64,000 nucleotides of DNA from DATEDA01 sp963744255 (GCA_963744255.1 CAVUSZ010000047.1:1-64000), one strand, 5' to 3'. Shown: positions 49,359 through 58,089, counted from the stretch's first letter. The notes: generated from the sequence alone by a model not told the origin. Program-made: numbers and translations.

Positions 49359-51018
49359 AAACGGATTCCTTGAAAGGCGCGACACCGATCCGCCCGACGG
49401 TGTCGATGAATCGTTCTTCCTCGCTGTCGCGACGGTCGAGGTAGCAGCGGACGAGCCGCTCGATCGCGTCGGGCACGTCGCCTTGCGAGAACGACGGCCC
49501 GATCACCTTGCCGAGGGAGGCCCGCCCGCCCGGGCGGGTTTCGCCCTGATTGCCGCCGATCTCGATCTGGTAGAACTCCTCGCCCGCCTTGTCGACGCCG
49601 AGGATGCCGATGTGGCCGACGTGATGGTGGCCGCAGGCGTTCATGCAGCCGGAGATGTTGAGGTCGATCTCGCCGACGTCGAAGAGGTAGTCGAGGTCGT
49701 CGAAGCGGCGCTGGATCGCCTCCGCGACCGGGATCGAGCGGGCGTTCGCGAGCGAGCAGAAGTCCCCGCCCGGGCAGGCGATGATATTCGTCAGCAGCCC
49801 GATGTTGGGCGTCGCGACGCCTAGCGCGCGCAGTTCGCGCCACAGCGCGTGGAGATCGCGCTTCGCGACGTCGGCGAAGATCAGGTTCTGCTCGTGCGAC
49901 ACCCGCAGCTCGCCGAAGCTGTAGCGGTCGGCAAGGTCGGCGATCGCGTCCATCTGGCCGGAGGTCAGGTCGCCGGGCGGGACGCCGGTCTGCTTGAGCG
50001 AGAGCGTCACCGCCGCGTACCCCGGAACCTTGTGCGCGTGTACGTTCCGTTTCGCCCAGGCGGCGAACGCGCGCTCGGCGGCGAGCGCGGCGGCGTAGCC
50101 CGGATCGTCGGCGGGCAGGCGATCGTGCGCCGGCCGCGTGAAGCGCGACTCGATGCGCGCGATTTCCTCCGGGACGAGCGTTGCCGGGCCATCCTTCAGG
50201 TGCGCCCATTCCTCCTCGACCTCGCGCCGGAACGCTTCCGGGCCGCGGTCCTTGACGAGGATCTTGATCCGCGCCTTGTGGATGTTGTCGCGCCGGCCGT
50301 AGCGGTTGTAGACACGGAGGATCGCGTCGAGATAGGTGAGCAGGTGTTGCCAGGGCAGGAACTCGCGCATGACGTGCCCGATGATCGGGGTGCGTCCCAG
50401 CCCGCCGCCGGCGATGACCTTGAAGCCGATCTCGCCGGCGTCGTTCCGCAGCGCGTGCAGGCCGATGTCGTGCACCCACGTGGCAGCCCGGTCGGCGGCG
50501 GCGCCGTTGATCGCGATCTTGAACTTGCGCGGCAGCCACGAGAACTCGGGGCTGAAGGTCGACCACTGCCGCACCAGCTCGCACCAAGCGAACGAGTCGA
50601 CGATCTCGTCCGCGGCGACGCCGGCGAAATGGTCGGTCGTGATGTTGCGGACGCAGTTGCCGCTCGTCTGGATGGCGTGCATCTCGACCGTCGCGAGCTC
50701 GGCGAGGATCTCGGGCACGTCCTCGAGCCGCGGCCAGTTGAATTGCAGGTTCTGGCGCGTCGTGAAGTGGCCGTAGCCGCGATCGTAGGTGCGACCGATG
50801 TGGGCGAGCTTGCGGAGCTGCGTCGTGGAGAGCAGGCCGTACGGGATCGCGACGCGCAGCATCGGCGCGTGGCGCTGCAGGTAGAGACCGTTCCGCAGCC
50901 GCAGGTGCTTGAACTCCTCGTCGGACAGCTCGCCGGCGAGGAAGCGCCGCGTCTGGTCGCGAAACTGGCGGACACGGTCGTCCACCAGGCGCTGGTCGAT
51001 TTCGTCGTAGCGGTACAT
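49303..51018 (-). CDS. cysI: Sirohaem-dependent sulfite (nitrite/sulfite) reductase, CysI
   Basis: 571 residues. Duplicated ferredoxin-like halves and sirohaem domains: VAIPYGLLSTTQLRKLAHIG, HFTTRQNLQFNWPRLEDVPE, QTSGNCVRNITTDHF, FKIAINGAAADRAATWVHDI and the cluster/sirohaem cysteines NIIACPGGDFCSLANAR and ISGCMNACGHHHVGHIGILG (Cys-x5-Cys and Cys-x3-Cys). It reduces sulfite to sulfide. The first gene of cysI–DUF934–cysH–cysD–cysN–cobA; a hairpin overlaps its ribosome binding site. Distinguishing sulfite from nitrite reduction by sequence alone is not certain, but the operon fixes it as sulfite reductase. Confidence 0.92.
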   Translation of the reverse strand: MYRYDEIDQRLVDDRVRQFRDQTRRFLAGELSDEEFKHLRLRNGLYLQRHAPMLRVAIPYGLLSTTQLRKLAHIGRTYDRGYGHFTTRQNLQFNWPRLEDVPEILAELATVEMHAIQTSGNCVRNITTDHFAGVAADEIVDSFAWCELVRQWSTFSPEFSWLPRKFKIAINGAAADRAATWVHDIGLHALRNDAGEIGFKVIAGGGLGRTPIIGHVMREFLPWQHLLTYLDAILRVYNRYGRRDNIHKARIKILVKDRGPEAFRREVEEEWAHLKDGPATLVPEEIARIESRFTRPAHDRLPADDPGYAAALAAERAFAAWAKRNVHAHKVPGYAAVTLSLKQTGVPPGDLTSGQMDAIADLADRYSFGELRVSHEQNLIFADVAKRDLHALWRELRALGVATPNIGLLTNIIACPGGDFCSLANARSIPVAEAIQRRFDDLDYLFDVGEIDLNISGCMNACGHHHVGHIGILGVDKAGEEFYQIEIGGNQGETRPGGRASLGKVIGPSFSQGDVPDAIERLVRCYLDRRDSEEERFIDTVGRIGVAPFKESVYGNAHQASADRTRQLAAA

Positions 51019-51025
51019 GGGCGTT

Positions 51026-51043
51026 GCCTCAGGATCGTGAGGC
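51026..51043 (-). promoter_or_regulatory. cysI: Hairpin covering the cysI ribosome binding site
   Basis: GCCTCA and TGAGGC form a perfect six-base inverted repeat with a six-base loop, just upstream of the cysI start (51018). In the minus-strand transcript the GAGG that would serve as ribosome binding site lies in the proximal arm. The hairpin could limit translation of the operon's first gene. Confidence 0.35.
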
Positions 51044-51119
51044 TAATAGACTGCCGTTATGAACCGAACGAATGAATCGGAATGTTCAAAAGCCTTCTGG
51101 TTATAAGACGGATCGCCGC

Positions 51120-52061
51120 ATGAACCTGCAGCAGCTGCGTTATGTGCGCGAGACCGTGCGCCGCGGGCTCAACCTGACCGAGGCGGCCCGGGCGTTGCAT
51201 ACCTCCCAGCCTGGCGTTTCCAAGCAAATCAAGGAATTGGAGGACGAGCTCGGGGTCCGCATTTTCGACCGGCGGGGGAAGCGCTTCGCCGCCCTGACCG
51301 AGCCCGGGAAACGCATCGCCGAGATTGCCGGCCGGGTCCTGGCCGAGATCGAGAACCTCCGGAGCGTGGGCAAGGAATTCGCCGACGAGGAGGTGGGAAG
51401 GTTCACCATCGCAACGACCCACACCCAGGCGCGATACGCCCTCCCGGAGGTCGTCACGGGCTTCCGGCGCCGCTATCCGAAAGTCCACCTGCAGCTGCTG
51501 CAGGGGAACCCGACTGCGATCGGGCGGATGGTGATCGCCGCCGAGGCCGACGTCGCGATCGCGACCGAAGCGCTCGACCAGTTTCCGGAGCTGCTGGCCC
51601 TGCCGAGCTACCGGTGGCACCACTGCGTGGTGACGCCTCCCGGACATCCGCTGCTCGACGCCGGCAGGCTCCGGCTCGAGGACGTGGCGCGTCATCCGCT
51701 GATCACCTACAGCCCGGAGTTCGCCGGGCGCACGCACATCGACGAGGCGTTCGCGGCGAAGGGGCTCAAGTGCGATGTCGTGCTCGCCGCGGTCGACTCC
51801 GACGTCATCAAGAGCTACGTCGAACTGGGCCTGGGGGTCGGGATCATCGCCGCGATGGCGTTCGACGCGGCGCGCGACCGCGGCCTGCGCGCCATCGACG
51901 CGGGACATCTGTTCGGCAGCAACACCACGCGGATCGCGGTGCGCCGCGGCGCCTATCTGCGCGGCTACGTCTACGACTTCATCGAGCGCTTCGCACCGCA
52001 TCTCACCCGCAAGGCCGTCGACCAGGCGATGGCCGGCACCGGCGAAACCTACGAGCTGTAG
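51120..52061 (+). CDS. cysB: CysB-type LysR-family regulator
   Basis: 313 residues. The N-terminal helix-turn-helix is MNLQQLRYVRETVRRGLNLT EAARALHTSQPGVSKQIKEL EDELGVRIFDRRGKRFAALT, which is the CysB/Cbl signature. The effector domain contains TIATTHTQARYALPEVVTGF, VHLQLLQGNPTAIGRMVIAA EADVAIATEAL and VDSDVIKSYVELGLGVGIIA. It is divergent from cysI with 101 bases between, where it probably binds to activate the cys operon in response to N-acetylserine or sulfate limitation. It could be Cbl rather than CysB; both share these motifs. The ATG at 51120 gives the family's standard N-terminus. Confidence 0.88.
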   Translation: MNLQQLRYVRETVRRGLNLTEAARALHTSQPGVSKQIKELEDELGVRIFDRRGKRFAALTEPGKRIAEIAGRVLAEIENLRSVGKEFADEEVGRFTIATTHTQARYALPEVVTGFRRRYPKVHLQLLQGNPTAIGRMVIAAEADVAIATEALDQFPELLALPSYRWHHCVVTPPGHPLLDAGRLRLEDVARHPLITYSPEFAGRTHIDEAFAAKGLKCDVVLAAVDSDVIKSYVELGLGVGIIAAMAFDAARDRGLRAIDAGHLFGSNTTRIAVRRGAYLRGYVYDFIERFAPHLTRKAVDQAMAGTGETYEL

Positions 52062-52244
52062 AGCGTCGTGCTGCTCCGCGCCCTGATCACACGCACCCGG
52101 CCACGAACCGAGTCTTTCCTCTCGGCCTCGAACGCGCGCGCCGCGGCCTCGACGACCGAAATGATGGGGAGCTTGCGAAAGAGCCTTTGAGCAGGCCGCG
52201 CGAGGGTGCGGAGCGCGCGGCCGGTCCATCGCGCCCGCCCGGTC

Positions 52245-52268
52245 AAAAAAAACCGGCCCGAAGGCCGG
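52245..52268 (-). terminator. Rho-independent terminator
   Basis: On the minus strand a CCGGCCTTCGGGCCGG hairpin is followed by eight T residues. It lies about 65 bases beyond the end of the minus-strand gene at 52333-52794 and should terminate that transcript before it meets the convergent cysB gene. Confidence 0.85.
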
Positions 52269-52332
52269 CAGGGCAGTGCTCCCCTCCCCGAATGTCGCTA
52301 GAGGTCCACCAGGTAACCCTCGTCCAGGACGC

Positions 52333-52794
52333 CTACGCCGTACGCAGCCGGTCGACGAATGCGACCACGCGCGGCTCGGGCGTGGCCTCGACCAACGCGA
52401 AGTAGATCGCCTCGCCCTCCTTGAGGGCGCGACCGTGAAACAGGAGCTCCATCATCTCCGACCCGACGGCGGTGCCGCGCTGGTAGAGATCCTGGAGCAG
52501 GGTGACGATCGCCGACGGAAAGTGCTCGAGCGCGCCGAAGTGCGCATACACGCGGATGTCCTGCACCGCTTGCGGGTTCACGCCGAAGCCCTTCACGAAC
52601 TTCGTGCTGCGGAGGCAGGGCCGCTGCGTGCCCTCGATCGCGAGCCGCAGCGCCGGGCGCGGCGCTGTCTCCGGCTCGCGCTCGTCCGCGGTCGACCGCA
52701 GGCCGGCCTGCGAGCTCGCCTGCTCGAAATGGCGCTTGTCGATCTTCGATGCCAGGTACACCAACACGATCAGGAGCAGCAGCAACTCGATCAT
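52333..52794 (-). CDS. Membrane-anchored protein of unknown function (153 aa)
   Basis: ATG 52794 follows AGGAGG. One N-terminal helix (MIELLLLLIVLVYLASKI) anchors a charged linker and a soluble domain: LRSTKFVKGFGVNPQAVQDI RVYAHFGALEHFPSAIVTLL QDLYQRGTAVGSEMMELLFH, ending ATPEPRVVAFVDRLRTA. I do not recognise the family. It is a single-gene transcription unit with its own good ribosome binding site and rho-independent terminator, which argues that it is real and expressed. Confidence 0.6.
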   Translation of the reverse strand: MIELLLLLIVLVYLASKIDKRHFEQASSQAGLRSTADEREPETAPRPALRLAIEGTQRPCLRSTKFVKGFGVNPQAVQDIRVYAHFGALEHFPSAIVTLLQDLYQRGTAVGSEMMELLFHGRALKEGEAIYFALVEATPEPRVVAFVDRLRTA

Positions 52795-53284
52795 GACGGC
52801 CTCCTCTTTTCTGATTGGCCGCGCCGATGCAACAACCGCGCCACACGGCTATGGGGATGGCGTCTGGCTGCAGGACGCGTGATGGAGTGCGCGTCGAGAG
52901 CCGGCGGCCTGCTGCGGGGAGAGAACGGCGTCACGGGTCTCCCGGGCCGGGTCGACGCTCCGCGCAGGACGAACGCCGGAAAGCCCACGCTGCTGCCACA
53001 CATTCCGACGGGTCATTACGTGTTTCCGACGCCCCAGGTCGGGTTCGTCACCCGCCTGCGCCCCTGACCTCGTCGGCGGCTGGAAGCGGCGTGGGCGCCG
53101 GATCGCCGCCCGCTGCGCCGGCCTTTTCTTGACGCCGTCTTGACACGGCGGGTCTCAACCTTGACGCGGTGCTGGCGCGCCACCGGTACGCTCGCCGGCT
53201 GCCAGTTAAGTGTTTTGCAAGAAATCGCACACCGCGTCCGGCTTAAGGTGCAACCGCGCATGCGTTGCCAACGTGGAGGTTGCC
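52795..53284. other. Upstream region of the kdp operon
   Basis: No gene is recognised in these 490 bases. The region should contain divergent promoters for the membrane-anchored protein (leftward) and kdp (rightward). Three TTGACGC-type elements occur at 53129-53167 (listed separately). A GGAGG ribosome binding site precedes 53285. Confidence 0.5.
53129..53167 (+). promoter_or_regulatory. Phased TTGACGC repeats, candidate KdpE operator
   Basis: TTGACGC at 53129, TTGACAC at 53140 and TTGACGC at 53161 are spaced 11 and 21 bases apart, so all lie on one face of the helix. OmpR-family regulators bind such direct repeats as head-to-tail dimers. The site is about 120 bases upstream of the first kdp gene. 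The same motif recurs downstream of kdpC. Confidence 0.5.
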
Positions 53285-53377
53285 ATGGACATCGCGTTTC
53301 TCGCCCTCATCGCCGTGTTAGGCGCCGGGACCATCGGCCTCGTCTACGGCCTCGAACGCCTGCGGGGCGGCAAATGA
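53285..53377 (+). CDS. 30-residue membrane peptide upstream of kdpF
   Basis: ATG 53285 follows GTGGAGG. The frame encodes MDIAFLALIAVLGAGTIGLV YGLERLRGGK, a single helix with a basic end. Its stop overlaps the kdpF start (ATGA), so the two mini-genes are translationally coupled. It is not KdpF itself, which is the next frame. It is likely a second small subunit or leader peptide of the Kdp complex; no named family is known to me. Confidence 0.6.
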   Translation: MDIAFLALIAVLGAGTIGLVYGLERLRGGK

Positions 53378-53466
53378 GCTGGGTCTACGTCCTGTCCGGC
53401 CTCGCGGCCGCGGCCCTCTTCGTCTATCTCGTCGTCGCGATGCTGAAACCGGAGTGGTTCGAATGA
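53374..53466 (+). CDS. kdpF: KdpF, small subunit of the K+-transporting ATPase
   Basis: 30 residues: MSWVYVLSGLAAAALFVYLV VAMLKPEWFE. The W-x2-L-SG start, single helix and KPEWF ending are the KdpF signature. It stabilises the KdpABC complex in the membrane. It overlaps the preceding mini-gene and kdpA at both ends (ATGA each). Confidence 0.92.
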   Translation: MSWVYVLSGLAAAALFVYLVVAMLKPEWFE

Positions 53467-55274
53467 CTTTCAGTGGCACTCTGCAGCTCGCTTTCTACGT
53501 CGTCGTCCTGCTCGCGCTCGCCAAGCCGCTCGGGGCCTACATGGCCCGGATCTACGAGGGCGAGCCGGCGTTCCTCAACCGCATCGGCGCGCCGTTCGAG
53601 CGCCTGATCTACCGCGTCTGCGGGGTGAGGGCCGAGCAGGAGATGCGCTGGACCGAGTACGCGGTTGCGACGATGGCGTTCAATATCCTCGGCCTGCTTG
53701 CCGTCTACGCGCTACAGCGTTTCCAGGGATTCCTGCCGCTCAACCCGCAGGAGCTCGGCGCGGTGTCGCCCGACTCGTCATTCAACACCGCGGTGAGCTT
53801 TGCCACCAACACCAATTGGCAGGGCTACAGCGGCGAGGTGACGATGAGCTACCTGACCCAGATGCTCGGGCTTGCCGTGCAGAATTTCGTTTCGGCGGCG
53901 ACGGGCATGGCAGTGCTGATCGCGTTCGTCCGCGGCTTCCGCCGCGTTTCCGCCGACACGATCGGCAACTTCTGGGTCGACCTGGTGCGGAGCACGCTCT
54001 ATATCCTGCTGCCGCTCTCGGTCGTCGGCGCCGTGGTCCTGGTCTCGCAGGGCGTGGTGCAGACGTTCTCGTCGTCCAAGGCCATCGAGCTCGTGCAGCC
54101 GGTCGACTACGACAACCCGAAGACCGACGCCGCCGGCCAGCCGGTCAAGGACGAGAAGGGCAACCCGGTAACCGAGCCCGCCACGGCGAAGGAGCAGACC
54201 ATCGCGGTCGGCCCCGCGGCCTCGCAGGTGATCATCAAGCAGCTTGGCACCAACGGCGGCGGATTCTTCAACGTGAACAGCGCGCACCCGCTCGAGAACC
54301 CGACGCCGCTCTCGAACTTCGTCGGAGATGCTCTCGATCCTGCTTATCGGCGCGGCGCTCTGCTACACGTTCGGCGCGCTCGTGCAAGGACACCCGCCAG
54401 GGCTGGGCCATCCTCGCTGCGATGACGGTCGTGTTCGTCGCGCTGCTCGCGGTTGCCGCCTGGGCGGAGAATCGCGGCAACCCGGTGCTTGCCGCGCTGG
54501 GCGTCGACCAGGCAGCGAGCGCGATGCAGCCGGGCGGAAACATGGAAGGCAAGGAGGTGCGCTACGGCATCGCGAACTCCGCGCTCTGGGCCACCGCGAC
54601 GACCGCGGCTTCGAACGGCTCGGTCAACTCGATGCATGACTCCTACACCCCGCTCGGCGGCCTCGTGCCGATGTGGCTGATGCAGCTCGGCGAGGTGATC
54701 TTCGGCGGCGTCGGGCTCCGGGCTGTACGGGATGCTGGTGTTCGCGATCATCGCCGTCTTCATCGCCGGCCTGATGATCGGGCGGACGCCGGAATACCTT
54801 GGCAAGAAGATCGAGGCGTTCGAGATGAAGATGGCTTCGATCGTGATCCTGGTGCCGCCCTTGATCGTGCTCGCCGGGACCGCGGTCGCTGTGATGCTGC
54901 CGCAGGGGCTATCGAGCCTCGCCAACCCCGGCGCGCACGGCTTCTCGGAGATCCTGTACGCGTTCTCGTCGGCGGGCAACAACAACGGCAGCGCCTTCGC
55001 CGGCCTGAACGCGAACACGCCGTTCTACAACACCGCCCTCGGGCTCGCGATGTGGTTCGCGCGCTACTGGCTGCTGGTGCCGGTGCTCGCGATCGCCGGC
55101 TCGCTCGCGGCGAAGAAGACGGTGCCGCCGGGTCCCGGCACGCTTCCGACGCACACGCCGCTCTTCGTGGTGCTGCTCGTATCGACGGTGCTCCTGGTCG
55201 GCGCGCTGACCTTCGTGCCGGCGCTCGCGCTCGGGCCGATCGTCGAGCACCTGATGCTCTACGGGCCGAAATAG
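53463..55274 (+). CDS. kdpA: KdpA, K+-channel-like subunit (three single-base insertions)
   Basis: Reconstructed length about 600 residues. Frame 1 gives MTFSGTLQLAFYVVVLLALA, SFATNTNWQGYSGEVTMSYL TQM and QLGTNGGGFFNVNSAHPLEN PTPLSNFV, which include two of the potassium-selectivity loops. After extra G residues near 54324, 54388 and 54714 the sequence continues EMLSILLIGAALCYTFGALV, RQGWAILAAMTVVFVALLAV, then NMEGKEVRYGIANSALWATA TTAASNGSVNSMHDSYTPLG and, to the end, MLVFAIIAVFIAGLMIGRTP EYLGKKIEAFEMK ... FSSAGNNNGSAFAGL. All segments match KdpA in order. As written it is broken; sequencing error is the simplest reading because kdpB and kdpC are intact. Confidence 0.88.
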
Positions 55275-55283
55275 GGAACGATC

Positions 55284-57371
55284 ATGACGACCAAGACGCT
55301 CACGCTGACCCAGGACCTCTTCCGCGGCGAGGCGCTGCGCGAGGCGCTCGCCGATTCGTTCCGCAAGCTCTCGCCGCGCGCGCAGGCGCGCAACCCGGTG
55401 ATGTTCGTGGTGTACGTCGGCGCGATCCTCACCACGATCCTCTTCCTCCAGGCGCTCTTCGGCAAGGGCGAGGCCTCGCCGGGATTCATCCTGCACGTGA
55501 CGATCTGGCTCTGGTTCACCGTGCTGTTCGCGAACTTCGCCGAGTCGGTCGCCGAAGGCCGCGCGAAGGCCCAGGCCGCGAGCCTGCGCGGCGCCCGCCG
55601 GGAGGTGATGGCGAAGAAGCTGGGTGAGGCGCGCCGGAGTACGAACTGGTCCAAGGTCGCCGGCTCGACCCTCCGTCGCGGCGACGTCGTACTCGTCGAA
55701 GCCGGTGACTTCATCCCCGCCGACGGCGAGATCGTCGAAGGCGTCGGCTCGGTCGACGAAAGCGCGATCACCGGCGAGTCGGCGCCGGTGATCCGGGAGG
55801 CGGGCGGGGACTTCAGCTCGGTCACGGGCGGAACGCGCCTGCTGTCGGACTGGCTCGTCGTCCGCGTCACCGCGAATCCCGGCGAGACCTTCCTCGACCG
55901 GATGATCTCGATGGTCGAAGCGGCGCGCCGGCAGAAGACGCCGAACGAGATCGCGCTCGCGATCCTGCTCGCCGGCCTGACTCTGATCTTCCTGTACGCG
56001 ACGGTCACGCTGCTGCCGTACTCGATCTACAGCGTCGACGCCGCGAAGGCGGGGGAGCCCGTGACGATCACCGTGCTCGTGGCGCTGCTCGTCTGCCTGA
56101 TCCCCACCACGATCGGTGCGCTGCTCTCCGCGATCGGCGTCGCCGGGATCGGGCGACTGATCGCGAAGAACGTCATCGCGATGTCGGGTCGCGCCGTCGA
56201 GGCCGCGGGCGACGTCGACGTCCTGCTGCTCGACAAGACCGGCACCATCACGCTCGGCAATCGCCAGGCGTCGGCGTTCCTGCCGGCACCGGGCGTGACG
56301 CCGCAGCAGCTCGCCGATGCCGCCCAGCTTTCCTCGCTCCCGGACGAAACGCCCGAAGGCCGGAGCATCGTGGTGCTTGCGAAGACCGCTTTCGGCCTGC
56401 GGGAGCGCGACGTAGCGGCGCTTGGCGGTACGTTCATCCGGTTCTCCGCGCAGACCCGCATGAGCGGTGTCGACCTCCCGGATCGCTCGATCCGCAAGGG
56501 CGCCGCCGAAGCGGTAGCGGCGTGGGTCGCGTCGAAGGGCGTGGCGCTCCCAGCCGAGGTCCGGACGATGGTCGATACCGTCGCCCGCCGCGGCTCCACG
56601 CCGCTCGTCGTCGCGGAGGCGGCAAGCACCGCGCGGGTGTTGGGCGTGATCGAGTTGAAAGACATCGTGAAGGGCGGCATCAAGGAGCGCTTCGCGGAGC
56701 TGCGGCGCATGGGGATCAAGACGGTGATGATCACCGGCGACAACCGGCTCACCGCGGCCGCCATCGCCGCCGAAGCGGGCGTGGACGATTTCCTCCCCGA
56801 GGCGACGCCCGAGGCGAAGTTGAAGCTGATCCGCGAGCAGCAGGCGCAAGGGCGCCTCGTCGCGATGACCGGCGACGGCACGAACGATGCGCCGGCGCTG
56901 GCGCAGGCGGACGTGGCGGTGGCGATGAACACCGGCACGCAGGCGGCGAAGGAGGCCGGCAACATGGTCGACCTCGACTCCAATCCGACCAAGCTGATCG
57001 AGGTCGTGGAGACCGGCAAGCAGATGCTGATGACCCGCGGCGCGCTCACGACGTTCTCGATCGCGAACGACGTGGCGAAGTACTTCGCGATCATCCCGGC
57101 CGCGTTCGTGTCGACCTACCCGCAGCTCGGGGTGCTGAACGTGATGCACCTCGCCACGCCGCATAGCGCGATCCTATCGGCGGTGATCTTCAACGCGCTC
57201 ATCATCGTCGCGCTCATCCCGCTCGCGTTGCAGGGCGTGAAGTACCGCCCGATCGGCGCCGAGCGGCTGCTCCGGAACTTCCTCCTCGTGTACGGCCTGG
57301 GCGGGATCGTGGTGCCGTTCATCGGTATCAAGCTCATCGATATGATTCTCGTCGTGCTCGGCCTCGCTTGA
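55284..57371 (+). CDS. kdpB: KdpB, catalytic P-type ATPase subunit
   Basis: 695 residues. P-type ATPase motifs: VEGVGSVDESAITGESAPVI (actuator TGES), VLLLDKTGTITLGNRQASAF with phosphorylated Asp317, VELPDRSI-like nucleotide domain, and MTGDGTNDAPALAQADVAVA MNTGTQAAKEAGNMVDLDSN. The helix CLIPTTIGALLSAIGVAGIG is the KdpB-specific M4 segment. It hydrolyses ATP to pump K+ entering through KdpA. The frame is intact. Confidence 0.97.
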   Translation: MTTKTLTLTQDLFRGEALREALADSFRKLSPRAQARNPVMFVVYVGAILTTILFLQALFGKGEASPGFILHVTIWLWFTVLFANFAESVAEGRAKAQAASLRGARREVMAKKLGEARRSTNWSKVAGSTLRRGDVVLVEAGDFIPADGEIVEGVGSVDESAITGESAPVIREAGGDFSSVTGGTRLLSDWLVVRVTANPGETFLDRMISMVEAARRQKTPNEIALAILLAGLTLIFLYATVTLLPYSIYSVDAAKAGEPVTITVLVALLVCLIPTTIGALLSAIGVAGIGRLIAKNVIAMSGRAVEAAGDVDVLLLDKTGTITLGNRQASAFLPAPGVTPQQLADAAQLSSLPDETPEGRSIVVLAKTAFGLRERDVAALGGTFIRFSAQTRMSGVDLPDRSIRKGAAEAVAAWVASKGVALPAEVRTMVDTVARRGSTPLVVAEAASTARVLGVIELKDIVKGGIKERFAELRRMGIKTVMITGDNRLTAAAIAAEAGVDDFLPEATPEAKLKLIREQQAQGRLVAMTGDGTNDAPALAQADVAVAMNTGTQAAKEAGNMVDLDSNPTKLIEVVETGKQMLMTRGALTTFSIANDVAKYFAIIPAAFVSTYPQLGVLNVMHLATPHSAILSAVIFNALIIVALIPLALQGVKYRPIGAERLLRNFLLVYGLGGIVVPFIGIKLIDMILVVLGLA

Positions 57372-57384
57372 TCTGGAGAACACC

Positions 57385-57957
57385 ATGCTCCGCACGTTCA
57401 AAGATGCCCTGCTGATGCTCGTCGTCCTGACGGTCGTCACGGGCGTGGTCTATCCCCTGATCGTCACCGGCATTGCACAGGGCGTGTTCCCCTCGCAGGC
57501 GAATGGCAGCCTGATCGAGCGCGACGGCAAGGCGGTCGGCTCGGCGCTGATCGGCCAGCCCTTCAGCGAACCGAAGTACTTCTGGAGCCGCGCCTCGGCC
57601 ACCTCGCCGATGCCGTACAACGCCGGAGCGTCCACCGGATCGAACCAAGGACCGCTCAACCCGGCGCTCGCTGACGCGGTCAAGGGCCGGATCGAAGCGC
57701 TGCGGGTCGCCGATCCGGACAACAAGTCGGCGGTGCCGGTGGATCTCGTGACCGCGTCTTCCAGCGGCCTTGACCCGCACATCACCCCGGCGGCCGCCGA
57801 GTACCAGGTCGCGCGAGTGGCGAAAGCGCGCGGGCTCGACGCAGTCAAGGTGCGTGCGCTCGTAGCGGAGTACACCGAAGGCCGGCAGCTCGGCTTTCTC
57901 GGCGAGCCGCGGGTGAACGTCCTCAGGCTGAATCTCGCGCTCGACGCGCTGCGCTGA
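57385..57957 (+). CDS. kdpC: KdpC, assembly and ATP-affinity subunit
   Basis: 190 residues. One N-terminal helix (ALLMLVVLTVVTGVVYPLIV TGIAQGVFP), then the periplasmic part with family motifs NGSLIERDGKAVGSALIGQP FSEPKYFWSRASATSPMPYN AGASTGSNQGP, VPVDLVTASSSGLDPHITPA AAEYQVARVAKARGL and LGFLGEPRVNVLRLNLALD. It stabilises the KdpA–KdpB interaction. It closes kdpFABC. Confidence 0.96.
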   Translation: MLRTFKDALLMLVVLTVVTGVVYPLIVTGIAQGVFPSQANGSLIERDGKAVGSALIGQPFSEPKYFWSRASATSPMPYNAGASTGSNQGPLNPALADAVKGRIEALRVADPDNKSAVPVDLVTASSSGLDPHITPAAAEYQVARVAKARGLDAVKVRALVAEYTEGRQLGFLGEPRVNVLRLNLALDALR

Positions 57958-57963
57958 CGCCAC

Positions 57964-57988
57964 TTGACGCTTAACGCAATCTTGACGC
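57964..57988 (+). promoter_or_regulatory. Second cluster of TTGACGC-type repeats
   Basis: TTGACGC (57964), TTAACGC (57971) and TTGACGC (57982) occur just after kdpC. The last two are 11 bases apart, the same spacing as in the cluster upstream of kdpF. The cluster lies 102 bases before the start of the unknown gene at 58090 and would be well placed to control the 58090–kdpD–kdpE part of the locus. Confidence 0.45.
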
Positions 57989-58089
57989 GGCAGGGCGCAA
58001 GCTTGTCCCCGGGTTGCCGCGGCATCTCCTAGAGTAGGAGTGAGCGTTCTCCGTGGTTTGCGGGAACGGAACACTCGAGGAGATGAGTC

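Noticed and set aside
53161..53190. TTGACG at 53161 read as a sigma-70 -35 box for kdp
   Set aside because: No acceptable -10 hexamer at 16-18 bases; the repeated, phased occurrence of TTGAC favours an operator.
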